This document shows, piece by piece, positions 39,601 to 50,287 of a stretch of DNA of 64,000 nucleotides. This DNA is from Meandrina meandrites. Taxonomy: Eukaryota; Cnidaria; Anthozoa; Scleractinia; Meandrinidae. A program made the position numbers and the translations under genes. The stretch lies in NCBI GenBank assembly GCA_963693305.1, contig OY855915.1, positions 12,340,840 to 12,404,839 of the forward strand. Reading direction: 5' to 3'. The number at the start of each line of letters is the position of its first letter. The stretch's first letter is position 1. Under the pieces are notes generated by a model, which worked only from the letters and a program-made list of their open reading frames with translations, did not search any database and had not been told where the DNA came from.

Positions 39601-42600
39601 ATTTCGAACCACCTCTGACAAGTGAACAATATACTTTTTGCTTCTCGTTTACCAGGTCGCCATTGAAAGCCTCGGTCAGATTCAATATCAAGGAGGAAAG
39701 AAAAACACTTTGAAAGCATTAAAAAAGACACAAAACATGCTCCTACTGAACCCTGACTCAGGAGTGCGTGACGGCAGCCGCAAGCGAGTGTTACTTGTGA
39801 CTGACGGACCGTGCGAGCGGAACCTGACTGACACAGCCAAGCTACAGAGGTTGATTTGGGCGACGGTGCAAATAAAAACACCAGGGCCAGAATTGTTTGT
39901 TGTTGCTGTCGGCCGCAGGATTTCCAGGATTGAAGAGCTACTTTTGATACCGAGTTCTTCTGATGTGCATTTCTACCGTGTCTCCAGTATGGCGGCATTT
40001 AAGAGATTAGTGGATGGGATCCCTACGCACATCGTTTATCAAGATGATTATTTTGTGCCATAAAAATGGCACAGGTTAGCAGACGTTTAAAGTATGAACT
40101 CCAATAACTCTAGTGATGCTTAATATTTTTGTTTTCACTACAATCGAGCAATATTTTGCTTAGTAGTCAATAAGCGAGCGGCGAAACTGGGTGGGTTTAC
40201 ACAGGCGATTTTTGCCGCGCAACTCAATGCAATTTTTGTCGCGCCGAAGTTACATCCAGTTTCGAATAGGTTCGAAACTCCTGCGATATCGCGGCGATTA
40301 TATCTTCGCAAGTTTACGCGCGTGCAATTTACGCGCGGCGATGTCATGGCAATTTTATCGCCGCGATATCGCAGGGGACTTCATGCAACTTCGGCGCGAC
40401 AAAAATCGCCTGTGCAGCCAGCGAGCGAGGCGGGAAAAGTCCGCTCCTATGAGATCCCGTGATCTTGCTCGTATGCTTAATACCTGGGCCGCTTACTGTA
40501 GATGTTTTGGAACTAATTAGTGCCTGAAGAGATGTCGCTCGTCATAGTGTACAATTATAGAGATTCGTGTACGTGTAAATTACTGAAAGATTTCTTTTAA
40601 AGGTTTTTAATCAAGAGAAGAAAAAGAACTAGGTTACTCTCACCTGCAAAACGGAGGTCTGCGGATTTCTGATGATGTTTTTTATTGCTCGTCCAGAAAC
40701 AGTTGCCAACTGAAAAAGAAAAGAAGAAACAGAGTGTAAGGTGACAATGATATTTTACCATTGTAATAGTGGTACTTACGTGTTATGGTCCTTCAATGAC
40801 AATGTCACTTTAGTAAAATGGTGCCTTAGCAACCATGATATTTTATTAACAATGACACATTAAAAACAGTGGTACCGTAACAATACTCCTCCAGTGAGAA
40901 CAGTACTCTAGCCCGTACCTGACTGAAGAAAGAAGTTGCGTAAGTAATTTCTTTCTCATTAGAAAAGCCGACTGTCAGTACACTGGTTGAAAATTCCTCC
41001 AGAATCGGTTGGGTTGTCTGCAGAATTTTTCTGGCATATTTTGAATTTCTATACATCTCAGGCAAATTCAAAAGTTTGAGCGAAGAATGTCCCTCTTCTA
41101 GTGACAGCACTGTCGTCTCTAAAATACAAAATAATCTTCAATGAGAATGTTAATGCAAAATGTTTATAGAAAGGCCTTCCTCCTTGTTAGAGAGGTGGAG
41201 TGACCTTTTGGTCAGCGCGTCGGACTCAGGAACTGTGGCCCGAGCTCAAGCCTTGGCCAGTGTTGTTGCGTTGTGCTCTTATTTAAGACATTTTACGCTC
41301 AGAGTGCTTCTATCCCCGCACGAGTATAAAAGTATACAAATCATTGTTTAAGGCAACCAAACAAGAAAGACAGGGTTCACTATTGAAGGGCAAGCTTCCC
41401 GTCCAGGGATAATAGCAACACTTTTACGGATACTATTGAACCAGTAGTCAAATACCAGCACTGATAGAGCCAGCTGCTCCACATGGAACATGCCCACCCT
41501 AATTACAACAACTTACTAGTTTTTTTTTTCAGCTAACAACTGAACCTTTACTGACATTACATTACATTGCATTATCTTGCACAAAACGTACTACGTTACT
41601 TACGCTACACGTTACAGGCAAATTACGGTACGTGTAAAAAACCTAATACACTCTCCAAAAGACTTAATAATCTTATAAATTACATTATAGAAAGTTGATA
41701 ATTGGCTTCCACTTTTCATCGTGAGATTTCAGTCTGTTATTTTTTAGGGCAATGGATCGCTCGATGGATTCAATATACTTGCATAAATGACCTGTTTACC
41801 AATAATAATAATATGGTTTAGAAGGGTCCAATTGAGATTCTTTTGAACTAGGCCAAAAATTATATCGTAATCATTTAAAAAAATCAATATCTATGTCTAT
41901 GGATTTCAGCCAGAGAACAACCGACTTCCAAAAGTATGCTATGTTTGCAATAACAAAAAAGATGCTCGAGAGATTCCTCTGACGTGTGACAGAAAGTACA
42001 GAAAAAAGGTACAATAACTTACTAGCGCGAGGTGGTCATGTTACATTTGTTGAGATAATATATGGCAGTTAAAGAAAGGGCTTAGACAACTCGAAACAGT
42101 GTGAACTGGAATGGGAAGGATTACAATACCTGAATTCTCACTAAAACCATGTCTTTGTGCTGCTTCAGAGTCAAATATAACATCCATGAAGAAATCTGCT
42201 GGATTGTTGTGCTCCTCACATATGAAACCTTCAAGTTCAAAAAAGTAACTTAAACAAAAATGTTACAACAGCTTACTATTTGAAGAGTGGGATGAAAAGA
42301 AAACGAGCACTGAAGTAATATGTAATATGTTTTTAACAATTTAGACTACGAGGCCGAGTTCTCCATGAGCGAATAGTCAACGTGGCGCAGCCGAATTGAT
42401 TATCACTCATAGAAAACCTACAATTTCATGCACTTTTAAGCCAAAAATCAACGATAAGATAACAAGAATGAGAGTCAGGCAGGCAGAACTTTACCTATAT
42501 CTTCAAAGTACTTGATTGCCTCAGCAGCGGGGCCCTGGTATACAAACTCGCCATTGGACAACAGTGAAATGGTGTCAAACGTTTTAAAGATGGAATAGCG

Positions 42601-45600
42601 AGGCTGGTGAATGGACATTATGACTGTTTTACCTCGACGACCAAGCCTGCAGAATGTATAAAAGGTTAGCTCATTGTGAAAGACCAAGAACACAGCAATT
42701 GTAATAACACAAGTAGCGATCAATGAGTATTGTTGAGCTCTGTTAAACCAAAGACGCACAGTGGTATGTCCTGAATAAGATGATAACTACAACGACAACG
42801 CGAACAAGAACGAAGGACGTCTCCAAACAAAAGGTTTAATGCTGAGGGAGGGCGGAGGGGGGGTAACCATGCGATGGACAAGCATCACGTCCAGGGGTAC
42901 TGAAACCGCGATAAGCTCTGGCCTGATGGGACATTAGGCTTGAACACATACTTGTGGATAATTTGTAAAACGACAACACATGGCTAGTTAATGTTATTTT
43001 CTTCCATTCACACTCTTTTATTTTTCATTTAAGAGATTAGTGGATGGGGTCCCTACACACATCGTTTATCAAAATGATTATTTTGTGCCACTGCATAAAA
43101 ATGGATAAGTTGCATGACACACTGCGTAGTGCAATACTCGGAAATCACAGCAAGCATCGCTCGGAGTACATCGAGAGTTATTTTCAGTCAAAAGTGTGAA
43201 CAGAAGAAAGTGAAAAGGTCGCCAATGATTGTCATAAATGTAAAGCACAAATTATACAATAAAGCAATCAAAACTGAGAACGAAAAAGTGAAACCAACGC
43301 CTCAGATGCCTATGCTGGGCCGGGCGCGTGCAGGTTGCGATCGACTGAGTCGCCATTGGTTGAAAAAATGGTTGGAAAAAATGGTTAAAAAGGATTTGTT
43401 TTCTTTTTTATTGGTCAGATGACATACCACCTTTTTGCGAGCTCATAAAATGCAAAAATGGTCTACAAATTTGTGCTAACTTCACTTACCCCTGTAGAAG
43501 TTGAATGACAGATACAGCGGTGGATGCATCGAGTCCAGTGGTTGGTTCATCAAGAAATAAAACAGATGGTGACATAATCAACTCCATTCCAATATTAGTG
43601 CGCTTACGTTCTCCTCCTGAAATACCCCGTATGAACTCATTTCCGACCTGTGACAGGCAAATTAATGATACACTAAGCAAATCCACGTCTTTTTTACTTG
43701 TTACTTTTTTTTTTTTTACTTTTCAACAATTAGATTATGGGCTCAAAATTTCTATGAGGCTAACGGCTGAAAGTACAGGAGTAGCTGAACCACAATGACT
43801 TCACACACTTAATCAGAATAAGATTAAGATTTTGAGTATATTAGAAGTCGATCGCCAGATTTGTCTAAATTCAGATTAGTTTTGTCATTGATTTCGAAGT
43901 TATTTGTCGCTGGGTTAAAATTATTTTAGGGGAAAGAATTATTAGCGCCGCTCAAAACTAGTTTTGCCTGCACTGTGATGCTGTTTTGCCGGAAGCAATG
44001 TTTTAGTTGCTGGTTTTGTCCGTGATGGGATTAAAGTTAATTTTCATCGTTAGGTTTACAGCTGTTTTGTCGTTGAACATTTAGCCGGTACTGGCTTTAT
44101 AGTTAATTGTTGCTGCCTTCAGAGTTGTTTTGCAGCTAGGTTTGAAAGTCTTGAAAGTCCAGTATGTCTTTGGTGTTTTCTAGTCTGGAAGAAATGTCAA
44201 ATCACTCTCCGACAAAAATAACCCCTGGTATTATTTTTGCTCAACGTACACTTCAGGCCCTGGTCGTTTAAAGAGTGGATAACGCTATCCACCAGATAAT
44301 TCACTATCCGGTAGATAAGTGTTGACAAAACATACTACACTATCTACTGGATAGTAATTTACCGGCTGGATATCATTATTAACCCTTCGACTGAACAACC
44401 AGGGCGAGTTGGACCTATTTTGGGGGAGGGCTCATATATGCCGATTGCGGATATGGGGGCGGGACTTGTTTTCGGATGGAGATTTGCATTTAAAAAATCT
44501 TTGGGTTTCTATTTGGACGGGATACTGTGCCCAGTGGATGAAAGTTGTTTGGTGCACATGTTGTGGTTCAAGTTTACCCTTGTAGTACAATTTGATATTT
44601 TCATTTGTTCTGGTGTACGTTTATATACGACAATCATATAAAACCAGATTGTACCAAAGGTAAAGGGTAAATTGCGTGGAATGTTCCAGATTTTGTATCG
44701 ATTTTTCCGGAACAATCAGCCTCCAAGCTTGTACAACCTTACCAACTTTTTGAAACCTTTAGCACAAAACTCATATCCTTTGTCAGTTTGCCAGTATTTA
44801 TAGAACATTTGTAGATTTATTTGAACAAGGTTTAAAGTTGCCAAAATAAAAGGATGAAAGCCTTGTACAAGCAGGCATTTTGGTTACTGGTAATCCTGTA
44901 AACTGTGATATAAACCAAGCAATTTGTCTGTGAAAAACCGAATCATAGCGACCAAACTTTTGCAAAACTTCACCAACCCGAGGAGAAAAGAAATTCCAGT
45001 GACAAAACTCGTACCGGTATTCCCCACACGATACAAACAGTCTTATTTTTGAACTCGTACTTTTGATTCAGCGACATGAAACAGTCCCAGGTCACTCAGA
45101 GTTGCATCCACTCTCTCTTCACGTTCATATTTACTAAGCTTGCCCGGAAGTCGTAATGCTGCAGAGAAATGCAAATTCTCCCTCACAGTAAGAGTGCCCA
45201 TCACAACATCTTCCTGAAACAAGAACAAAGAATTAAATAGCGCTATACTAATTATCATTATTCTTTTTATTGTCATTTATAGGTACATAAATAATTTACT
45301 ATTGGATACATTGTTCATGAATTAACAAACAGATAGGTGCACGTGGATGAATGGAGGGATGGAGGATGAAATAAAGAGGACAAGGATGGTAGAGGAAACA
45401 GTGAAGGTGCTGAGGTGACAGAGAGCCCTAGAGGGGGAGGGATGATCAGTTATGTGTTCAAAATCTTCCTTCTATTTGTTTGGGTAATGTGCACTTTCAG
45501 AAAACATCCACAACACTAGCTGACATTAGCCCCAGTTCTGACCTTGTGTGTGGCAAGCAGCTGTTGGGTCCAGGACAACACTTATTCCCCTACTATACCT

Positions 45601-48600
45601 TTCTCTCACATAACCGGTGTCTTTTCCCTGGAATTTCTAATCCCTGCTGTAGGAAGGAGTATGGATATTTTCTGGAACTACAACATCTTTGGGTTATTCT
45701 CTTTACATGAAGTACAGTTACAGTAGGGAATGACTCGATGCTACAAACCTGTACAACATATCCTGTGATGCATTTGAAATTATAAGGCTGCTCGACTCCA
45801 TTAACAAGGACATGGCCTGACAAGTGTTTGCGATCTTTACGACCAGCTAGAATGTCAAGAAGCCTTAAAAAAATAATGGTAACAGTAACACAATATTTAA
45901 CAATTAGACAGCAAGCTTGAGGCTTGGCTGATAAATGGCAATAAAAACTGGGAGCATAGTTTTAGCTGATGATAACCCAGAGACTGATCTACTTAACAAA
46001 AAGTTCAGTGAAGGTGATATGTGATCTTTGCAGTGAATTTCCAATTTAAGCAATTGGAATAAAGAAGCCTGAAAAAAAAAATCAGGGCTTCAACAGGATT
46101 CGAACCGGTGACCTCCGCGATACCGGTGCGATGCTCTACCAACTCAGCCACACACTGGGAGCGAGGTCAATTGTGAGTTCATATTTTCCCGTGAAAGGAG
46201 TGAAATGATGTAATGTATATGAAATGATTCATATATGAACTGCGGATATATATGAAGGTGATACGTGATCTTCGCAGTGAATTTCCAATTTTAAGCAATT
46301 GGAATAGTGAAAGTGAAAGTGATTTATTTCAGCAATTTAACTTGCGCACTCCTAGGGAAGTCTATCGAAAATCGCGTAGCCAATCAAACTGGGAGTTTGC
46401 CTAACCTCAGTCACTGGGTTATGCTAATTAACATTAGATGGCAAGCTTGAGCTTCTGTCAAAAGTTGATAGAAATGGAGAGCAAGCCATCTAATTGTTTT
46501 AACATAACATCACAGACTGATCTATTCAACAACAAACATATACGTTCATACAAAATTTTATTGTGAAAGTGGTTTATTTGTAGTTTTGTTTTTTGATTTT
46601 GGCAATTTTACTAGTGCATAAAATTGAGAATAAAACTGCATTTGTGAAGTCAATCAGATTGCAAGTTTGCCTAATAGTCAGTGTAACCGCTATCATCAAG
46701 TTTCGTTCCGTGATTTGCAGAATACCACGTGGGATATATTTCGATATAAGAACCAGTTAATAGCACTATAGGATTAGATCAGTAACGCTCGTGAAGAGGA
46801 TAGACATCGAAGAATCAGAAATCGCTAAAGAACTTATAAGGACAAGGAGATAAGATTTAACCCGGAAACGTTGGTGAGTAAGTTTATTTCATCAGCATTC
46901 ACTTTCAGCTTGTTTCAGTTATGTTTGTTTGCATTATTGTGCATAGCTAGTTTGTTTCTCGTCTCGCGTGTTGAACTACTTTCCCGCTATAAGTAATTTA
47001 GCTTTATGTAATTGTAATTTCAGTCGACCACATCGTTATAAATTCAAAAAATAGTGACAAAGCCTGGGTCATTTTCCTCGGTGGCATAGTGGTGTACGTT
47101 TTAAAGAACAATTTTCCGTGGTAAGATTTTACTCGTGGCACAGTTCGAGTCTGGCCACCTACAGTCGACAACGTGGTAGCTTGCGCACGCAAGTGACAAC
47201 GTAAGAAAAAGAAGCGATTTAACACGAAAACGAAGAAAAACAATGGCATCAGAAGCCACTAATGAAATAGAACCGGCAATTGATTCTGAAGAATTCCGCG
47301 AAACGGCTGAAATCGAACAGAAGTCCTCTTCCCACAAAGAACAAAACGCGAGCACGTCAGATCTCTTTTATATGTTTTTGACCAACTGAACGAAGATGAC
47401 ACCGGAGACTTCGATTGCTTTTCATCGCTATCTAATCTATTTGTCGAATGCGTGTATTAAAATGCTAGAAGAAGAAAGAATGGAATTATCGACGCAACGA
47501 TCGCATACCGTATTTACTCGAATAACCGCCGCCCCCGATTAAGCGCCGCATATGGGACAAAAAAGGTAATAAACGCCGCCCCCGAATAAGCCCCGCAGTT
47601 CCGACGCAGCGCTTGTTCGAGGAATTCCGTTTAACTGAAAAGTCACTACAAAGCAAACTCCTTTACGGCATTGGAAATTTCTTTTTAACCAAAGCGAAGT
47701 TCTTGAGTTCAAAGTGATTTCATTTCACTGCTTGCCGGTAAGATTCTCTATCCAGATATGTAGTTCTGTTGCGATGGCCGTGAACTTTGGCGGCACAACA
47801 AGCCCAAATTCTCTCTTCTTTTGTCCAGTTACTTGTGCAAGTAGTCCATTTTTCAGCGTTTGCTTTGTACAGATAGGAAATATGCCGTTAAATTAAAAGA
47901 AAATATTCTTTGCAGCGTCTAATTTTTAAATAAGCGCCGCCCTCAAATAAGCGCATTTGAGGTGCGAAAAATTTAATAAGCACCGCGGCGCTTATTCAAG
48001 TAAATACGGTACTTCCATCCAAACAAGCGTTTCTAAGAACTCACAGCGTACGTCATCTTCAATGCGCGCAGCCGCAGAAGCCGCAGCGTTGCACGCAAAA
48101 ATAAACAGTCGACCACATCGTTATTAATTCAAGGAAATATATCCAAAATAGTGACAAAGCCTGGGTCATTTTCCTCGGTGGTATAGTGGTGTGCGTTTTA
48201 AAGAACAATTTTCCGTGGTAAGATTTTACTCGTGGCACAGTTCGAGTCTGGCCACGTACAGTGTGAGGAGAGAAATTACGATGATTTAGTTTGATTTTAT
48301 TTATTCGCTTTCGCTGATAAAAACATAGAAAATTCCGACATAGAAGTTATTGTTTTGGTTCCAGTTCATTAACCGTAACAAGTACCTGTTGTTTTGTTTA
48401 CCAGCCATAAAATCATAACTGTAGTTAGCGTTAAAAAGTGTTTGTAACCTGCACAAAGCTGTAATCCACCTGTGAGTTTTTGGAAGTGATTTAAATGTTT
48501 CAGAGCTAGGATTAAAGGTAGAAAATGGATCTTAGAAACGTTTATGTTTTCGAAAATAGCGTTTTCTTTCATGATGTAATCTGTATCGCGTCACTAGCCT

Positions 48601-49987
48601 GCGCTTAAATAGAACTGCATTGTAAAGTATTCTTTGGTTACGTTTGTTGGATTAAACTGTATGTTGGACCCAAGTCTGCCTCTTCTAGTTTGTCTCCGAT
48701 GAAGTTATTGCTGTAACAGATCCCGAACTTCCCTCAGCCAGCGTGTGTTTCCCGAGTTAAAGGGACAGTTTCACGGTTCGGCGCATGTCCATATTATATA
48801 TTCGCCTGTGCACGCTTTATTGCAAGGCCCGATTTTTCATTGTTTATGAACCAGTCGGAAGCGAGTTGCCTAATTTCGCATGCAAATAGCCATGAAATCA
48901 TCAACCGTGGAATAAATCCTACGGGCCAAAACTAAATTCAACGGTCCACTAAGCTTGTAAAATCCACTAAAATCTTCTCACAATTTTGGTCATCCGTCAT
49001 TTTGGTACGTCTAATCATAGTATGTGATTACTGAACTACATGTGAGTGGGGTTTACTAAGCGATAACATTGATAAAAAGCGAAAAAAGTATTTTGATTTA
49101 TGGACATGCGCCGAACCGTGAAACTGTCCCTTTAAGTAGTGCTACAGGATTATTCAGAAATTGTCAAGAGAGCCAAAAATACTTGTTATCACAACAGTCG
49201 CCTCTGCCGGGTTATGCTAAATACTTTTAGACTGCCGTTTCCGGTCTGCAGTCTGCAAATGTCAGAATGGATACTGGTTTTTACTTGGGTGCCAAAAGTG
49301 ATTTGCTTTTGTTTCAGTTTTGCATTACTACAACACTTAGTGGTCTAAAAAACTTGTGCCACTTTTCAGACTTTTTCAACCTATCAGAAGAGAAACCAAA
49401 ACCAATCTTATCATGGCTCACTCAGGACCAGTGGTGTCACACACCCAGCAGAAAACACCTGTAGCTGCCAATAACACAGTTGATTGGCTTGACTGTGATT
49501 AATAATCATACACATGCAGTAATATTGACTTACGTTGTTTTACCACTTCCTGTAGGGCCAAGTATAGCATTCAATCCTGGTTCCATAATACCACTGCGAA
49601 CAACACATAAGAACAAATTGAAATTGACTAGCATTTGGGAAACCAGCTTGCTACAAATTATCATGTATTACAATACTACAATCAAATAATAATAAAATTG
49701 CTAATAATCTAATTAGTTTCCAACCTGAGGTTTTTAATGATCTGCTTTTCTGTTTTGACTCTGTTCACCTTGGTATTGATTGAGTAACAAATGTTGTGAT
49801 ATGAGATAACTGAGCCTGCACTGTCATGACCTGATTCAACTGATGCTGAGTAGCTCAATGAATTTGAATTTCGTCCTATGCGTACACGCCTAGAGGTGGT
49901 GCTATCCTCAACATCATGCTGGTCTTCAATAGAGTTTTCATCAGCATGTAATAATGGCGTCCTGCCATTGTAGGAAATATCACTTTC
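30662..49987 (-). CDS. ABCG2-like: ABCG2-like half transporter, 16 coding exons (first exon missing)
   Basis: ATP-binding cassette subfamily G half transporter, an exporter working as a dimer at a membrane. Exons on the minus strand, 5' to 3': 49725-49987, 49534-49593, 45749-45863, 45061-45213, 43490-43647, 42495-42646, 42130-42228, 40919-41118, 40644-40709, 35490-35572, 34837-34926, 34482-34606, 33525-33679, 32999-33088, 31502-31572, 30662-30806. All introns are GT-AG, all phases agree, and the sum is 2025 nt including a TAA stop: 674 codons against 655 residues in human ABCG2. The frame is open at the first exon listed, preceded by a splice acceptor; it contains no in-frame early ATG, so a further upstream exon must supply the start. 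The order nucleotide-binding domain then membrane domain is the reverse order typical of ABCG. Orthology to ABCG2 rather than a sister paralogue is inferred from close motif match. Confidence 0.9.
30807..31501. other. ABCG2-like intron
   Basis: Last intron of the transporter gene. It contains GC-rich pyrimidine-rich sequence near 30950-31010 and no coding signal. Confidence 0.6.
32140..32640 (+). pseudogene. possible gene relic in an ABCG2-like intron
   Basis: On the strand opposite the transporter, an ATG at 32214 opens a 48-codon frame (begins [14 protein letters not shown]) closed by TAA at 32358-32360. Sequence downstream looks coding-like but is closed in all frames, and an AATAAA occurs at 32606-32611. 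This would fit a decayed intronless gene copy. I do not recognise the family and the evidence is weak. Confidence 0.2.
34143..34281. mobile_element. foldback MITE (family with 44258-44404)
   Basis: Ends CCAGTTGTTCAAAGGGTGGA and its near complement. The interior is built from inverted TATCCACTGGATA units. A related copy lies at 44258-44404, and a partial relative at 34300-34380. It lies in a transporter intron. Confidence 0.75.
35780..35880. repeat. long near-perfect palindrome of about 101 bp
   Basis: Arms of about 45 bp, starting GGTCATTACAGGGAAATCTC and ending in the complement, around the loop GAGCGATAGCGA. The only disagreement in the arms is a short CGAGGC/CTCGGC block. Related ends (TTATTATATGGC and GCCATATAATAA at about 35908 and 36224) suggest that it belongs to a larger foldback element. 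Confidence 0.8.
36240..36760. other. GC-richer segment, identity unknown
   Basis: Markedly richer in G/C than its surroundings. Both strands have open frames of 60-120 codons (longest 36326-36694, minus), none of which I recognise; the low-stop content may reflect composition. It may be a decayed mobile element or gene relic within the transporter intron. Confidence 0.3.
37792..40063 (+). CDS. secreted von Willebrand factor A domain protein, three exons, nested in an ABCG2-like intron
   Basis: Coding exons 37792-37888, 38333-38604 and 39656-40063 join in phase to 258 residues. The start ATG is chosen because it opens a clear signal peptide ([20 protein letters not shown]); an earlier in-frame ATG at 37741 would put 17 residues before it. 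The vWA domain runs from about residue 70: strand [12 protein letters not shown] gives the metal-site DxSxS motif, [13 protein letters not shown] the third loop, and RVLLVTDG the Asp loop. The third-loop position normally Thr (GGxTxT) is Lys, so metal binding may be altered. The link NSSK to VAIESL is a few residues shorter than usual; a missed micro-exon in the 1.05-kb second intron is possible. Such domains bind extracellular ligands in adhesion or matrix. The gene lies wholly within the transporter intron 35573-40643, on the opposite strand. Confidence 0.85.
38754..39197. mobile_element. MITE with 28-bp terminal inverted repeats in vWA intron 2
   Basis: The ends are TACAGTAATAGCCTGCGTAT and its near complement, with TATAAGAACCT and AGGTTCTTATA continuing inward. 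The interior repeats AAGAACCT and AGGCTAAA motifs in both orientations. It is about 444 bp and non-coding. Confidence 0.75.
40199..40415. mobile_element. foldback MITE just downstream of the vWA gene
   Basis: Ends ACAGGCGATTTTTG (40201) and CAAAAATCGCCTGT (to 40413), with inner inverted blocks GTCGCGCCGAAGTT and CTGCGATATCGCGGCGAT. A partial relative occurs at 28397-28470. It starts 136 bp after the vWA stop codon. Confidence 0.7.
43026..43104 (+). pseudogene. duplicated fragment of the vWA gene's last exon
   Basis: This 79-bp segment matches 39996-40069, the end of the nested vWA gene including AAGAGATTAGTGGATGGG and ATTATTTTGTGCCA, with three substitutions and a 5-base insertion just before the stop. 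In the copy the frame reads past the vWA stop for a few codons. It lies in a different intron of the same transporter gene, in the same orientation as the vWA gene. Confidence 0.85.
44258..44404. mobile_element. foldback MITE (family with 34143-34281)
   Basis: Ends CCCTGGTCGTTTAAAGAGTG and its near complement GAACAACCAGGG. The interior has inverted TATCCACCAGATA-like units. It lies in a transporter intron. Confidence 0.7.
46010..46317 (-). mobile_element. tRNA-like SINE with damaged head plus an extra tail copy
   Basis: The tRNA-like head (about 46085-46149, minus) matches the pair at 50.2 kb but has lost part of its acceptor stem (AACTCAGCC in place of the intact reading). Its tail, with GCAGTGAATTTCCAATTTAA and CAATTGGAAT, lies at 46016-46070. 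A second tail copy at about 46206-46316, including GAAATGATTCATATATGAAC, follows. Confidence 0.6.
47022..48263 (+). pseudogene. retrotransposon gag-like relic bracketed by 150-bp direct repeats
   Basis: Segments 47022-47166 and 48108-48263 are direct repeats, starting GTCGACCACATCGTTAT and ending GTTCGAGTCTGGCCAC. Each contains TGGYATAGTGG and GTTCGAGTC, resembling polymerase III A and B boxes, so a tRNA origin is possible. Between them an ATG at 47243 opens a 48-codon acidic frame ([18 protein letters not shown]), followed by further coding-like but frame-broken sequence, which resumes beyond the inserted element with an Ala-rich stretch ([16 protein letters not shown]). This composition recalls gag regions of cnidarian LTR elements, possibly BEL/Pao. 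The assignment is tentative. Confidence 0.35.
47506..48011. mobile_element. MITE with TACCGTATTTACTYGAATAA ends
   Basis: The left end at 47506-47525 and the right end at 47992-48011 are inverted repeats matching at 19 of 20 positions. The interior has CGCCGCCCCCGAATAAGCGC-type subrepeats. It is 506 bp, non-coding, and interrupts the gag-like relic. A decayed relative lies at about 55660-55735. Confidence 0.75.
48757..49135. mobile_element. MITE with perfect 37-bp terminal inverted repeats, TTAA ends
   Basis: The left repeat 48757-48793 (starts TTAAAGGGACAGTTTCACGG) and the right repeat 49099-49135 are perfect reverse complements. TTAA at both outer ends would fit a piggyBac-type target site. 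It is 379 bp with no coding capacity. It lies in the transporter intron between the first two identified exons' downstream region. Confidence 0.8.
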
Positions 49988-50174
49988 CTATTAAACAAAA
50001 AACAATAATTAATAATTATTTATATTTTGCAATCAAGCTCAGCACCATTAATATTACGTATTGTATATGAAATGATTCATATATGAACTGCGGATATATA
50101 TGAAGGTGATATGTGATCTTCGCAGTGAATTTCCAATTTAAGCAATTGGAATGAAGAAGCCTGAAAAAAAATCA

Positions 50175-50208
<34 letters not shown>

Positions 50209-50247
50209 GAAACCGGTGCGATGCTCTACCAACTGAGCTATGAAGCC
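50175..50247 (-). tRNA. tRNA-like SINE head (Thr-GGT-like)
   Basis: 73 nt fold as a cloverleaf: acceptor GGCTTCA/TGAAGCC, D stem GCTC/GAGC, T arm ACGGG/CCCGT with TTCGAAT. The anticodon position reads GGT, but position 33 is C instead of the universal T and the anticodon stem has a mismatch. I therefore treat it as a SINE head and not a working tRNA. Confidence 0.45.
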
Positions 50248-50287
50248 ACACATTGGGAGCGAGGTGATGTGTGGCTCCCAAATGTGT

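Larger units (their letters stand above)
30662..41118 (-). other. membrane-domain exons of the ABCG2-like gene
   Basis: Nine exons from 41118 down to 30662. They follow the human protein closely: NPQTSVLQ before helix 1; [20 protein letters not shown] in helix 1; [56 protein letters not shown]; and a C-terminus ending RLIKKEK. The Asn and Phe corresponding to human N436 and F439 and the Arg corresponding to R482 are present. The last extracellular loop is short, [13 protein letters not shown]: two cysteines and an N-glycosylation sequon (NDT) remain, matching the intramolecular disulfide pair (C592, C608), while the counterpart of C603, which links human subunits, is absent. Confidence 0.85.
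42130..49987 (-). other. nucleotide-binding-domain exons of the ABCG2-like gene
   Basis: Seven exons from 49987 down to 42130. After an acidic, Ser-rich N-terminal part come [11 protein letters not shown], the Walker A loop [18 protein letters not shown] (split between two exons), the Q-loop region [17 protein letters not shown], the ABCG signature [16 protein letters not shown], Walker [13 protein letters not shown] and the His switch [12 protein letters not shown]. All catalytic positions are intact. The block ends with [14 protein letters not shown], which is typical of ABCG2 after the nucleotide-binding domain. Confidence 0.9.

Noticed and set aside
39558..39998. 146-codon minus-strand frame
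   Set aside because: It is the antisense shadow of the last vWA exon; the plus-strand frame has the domain motifs and splice sites.
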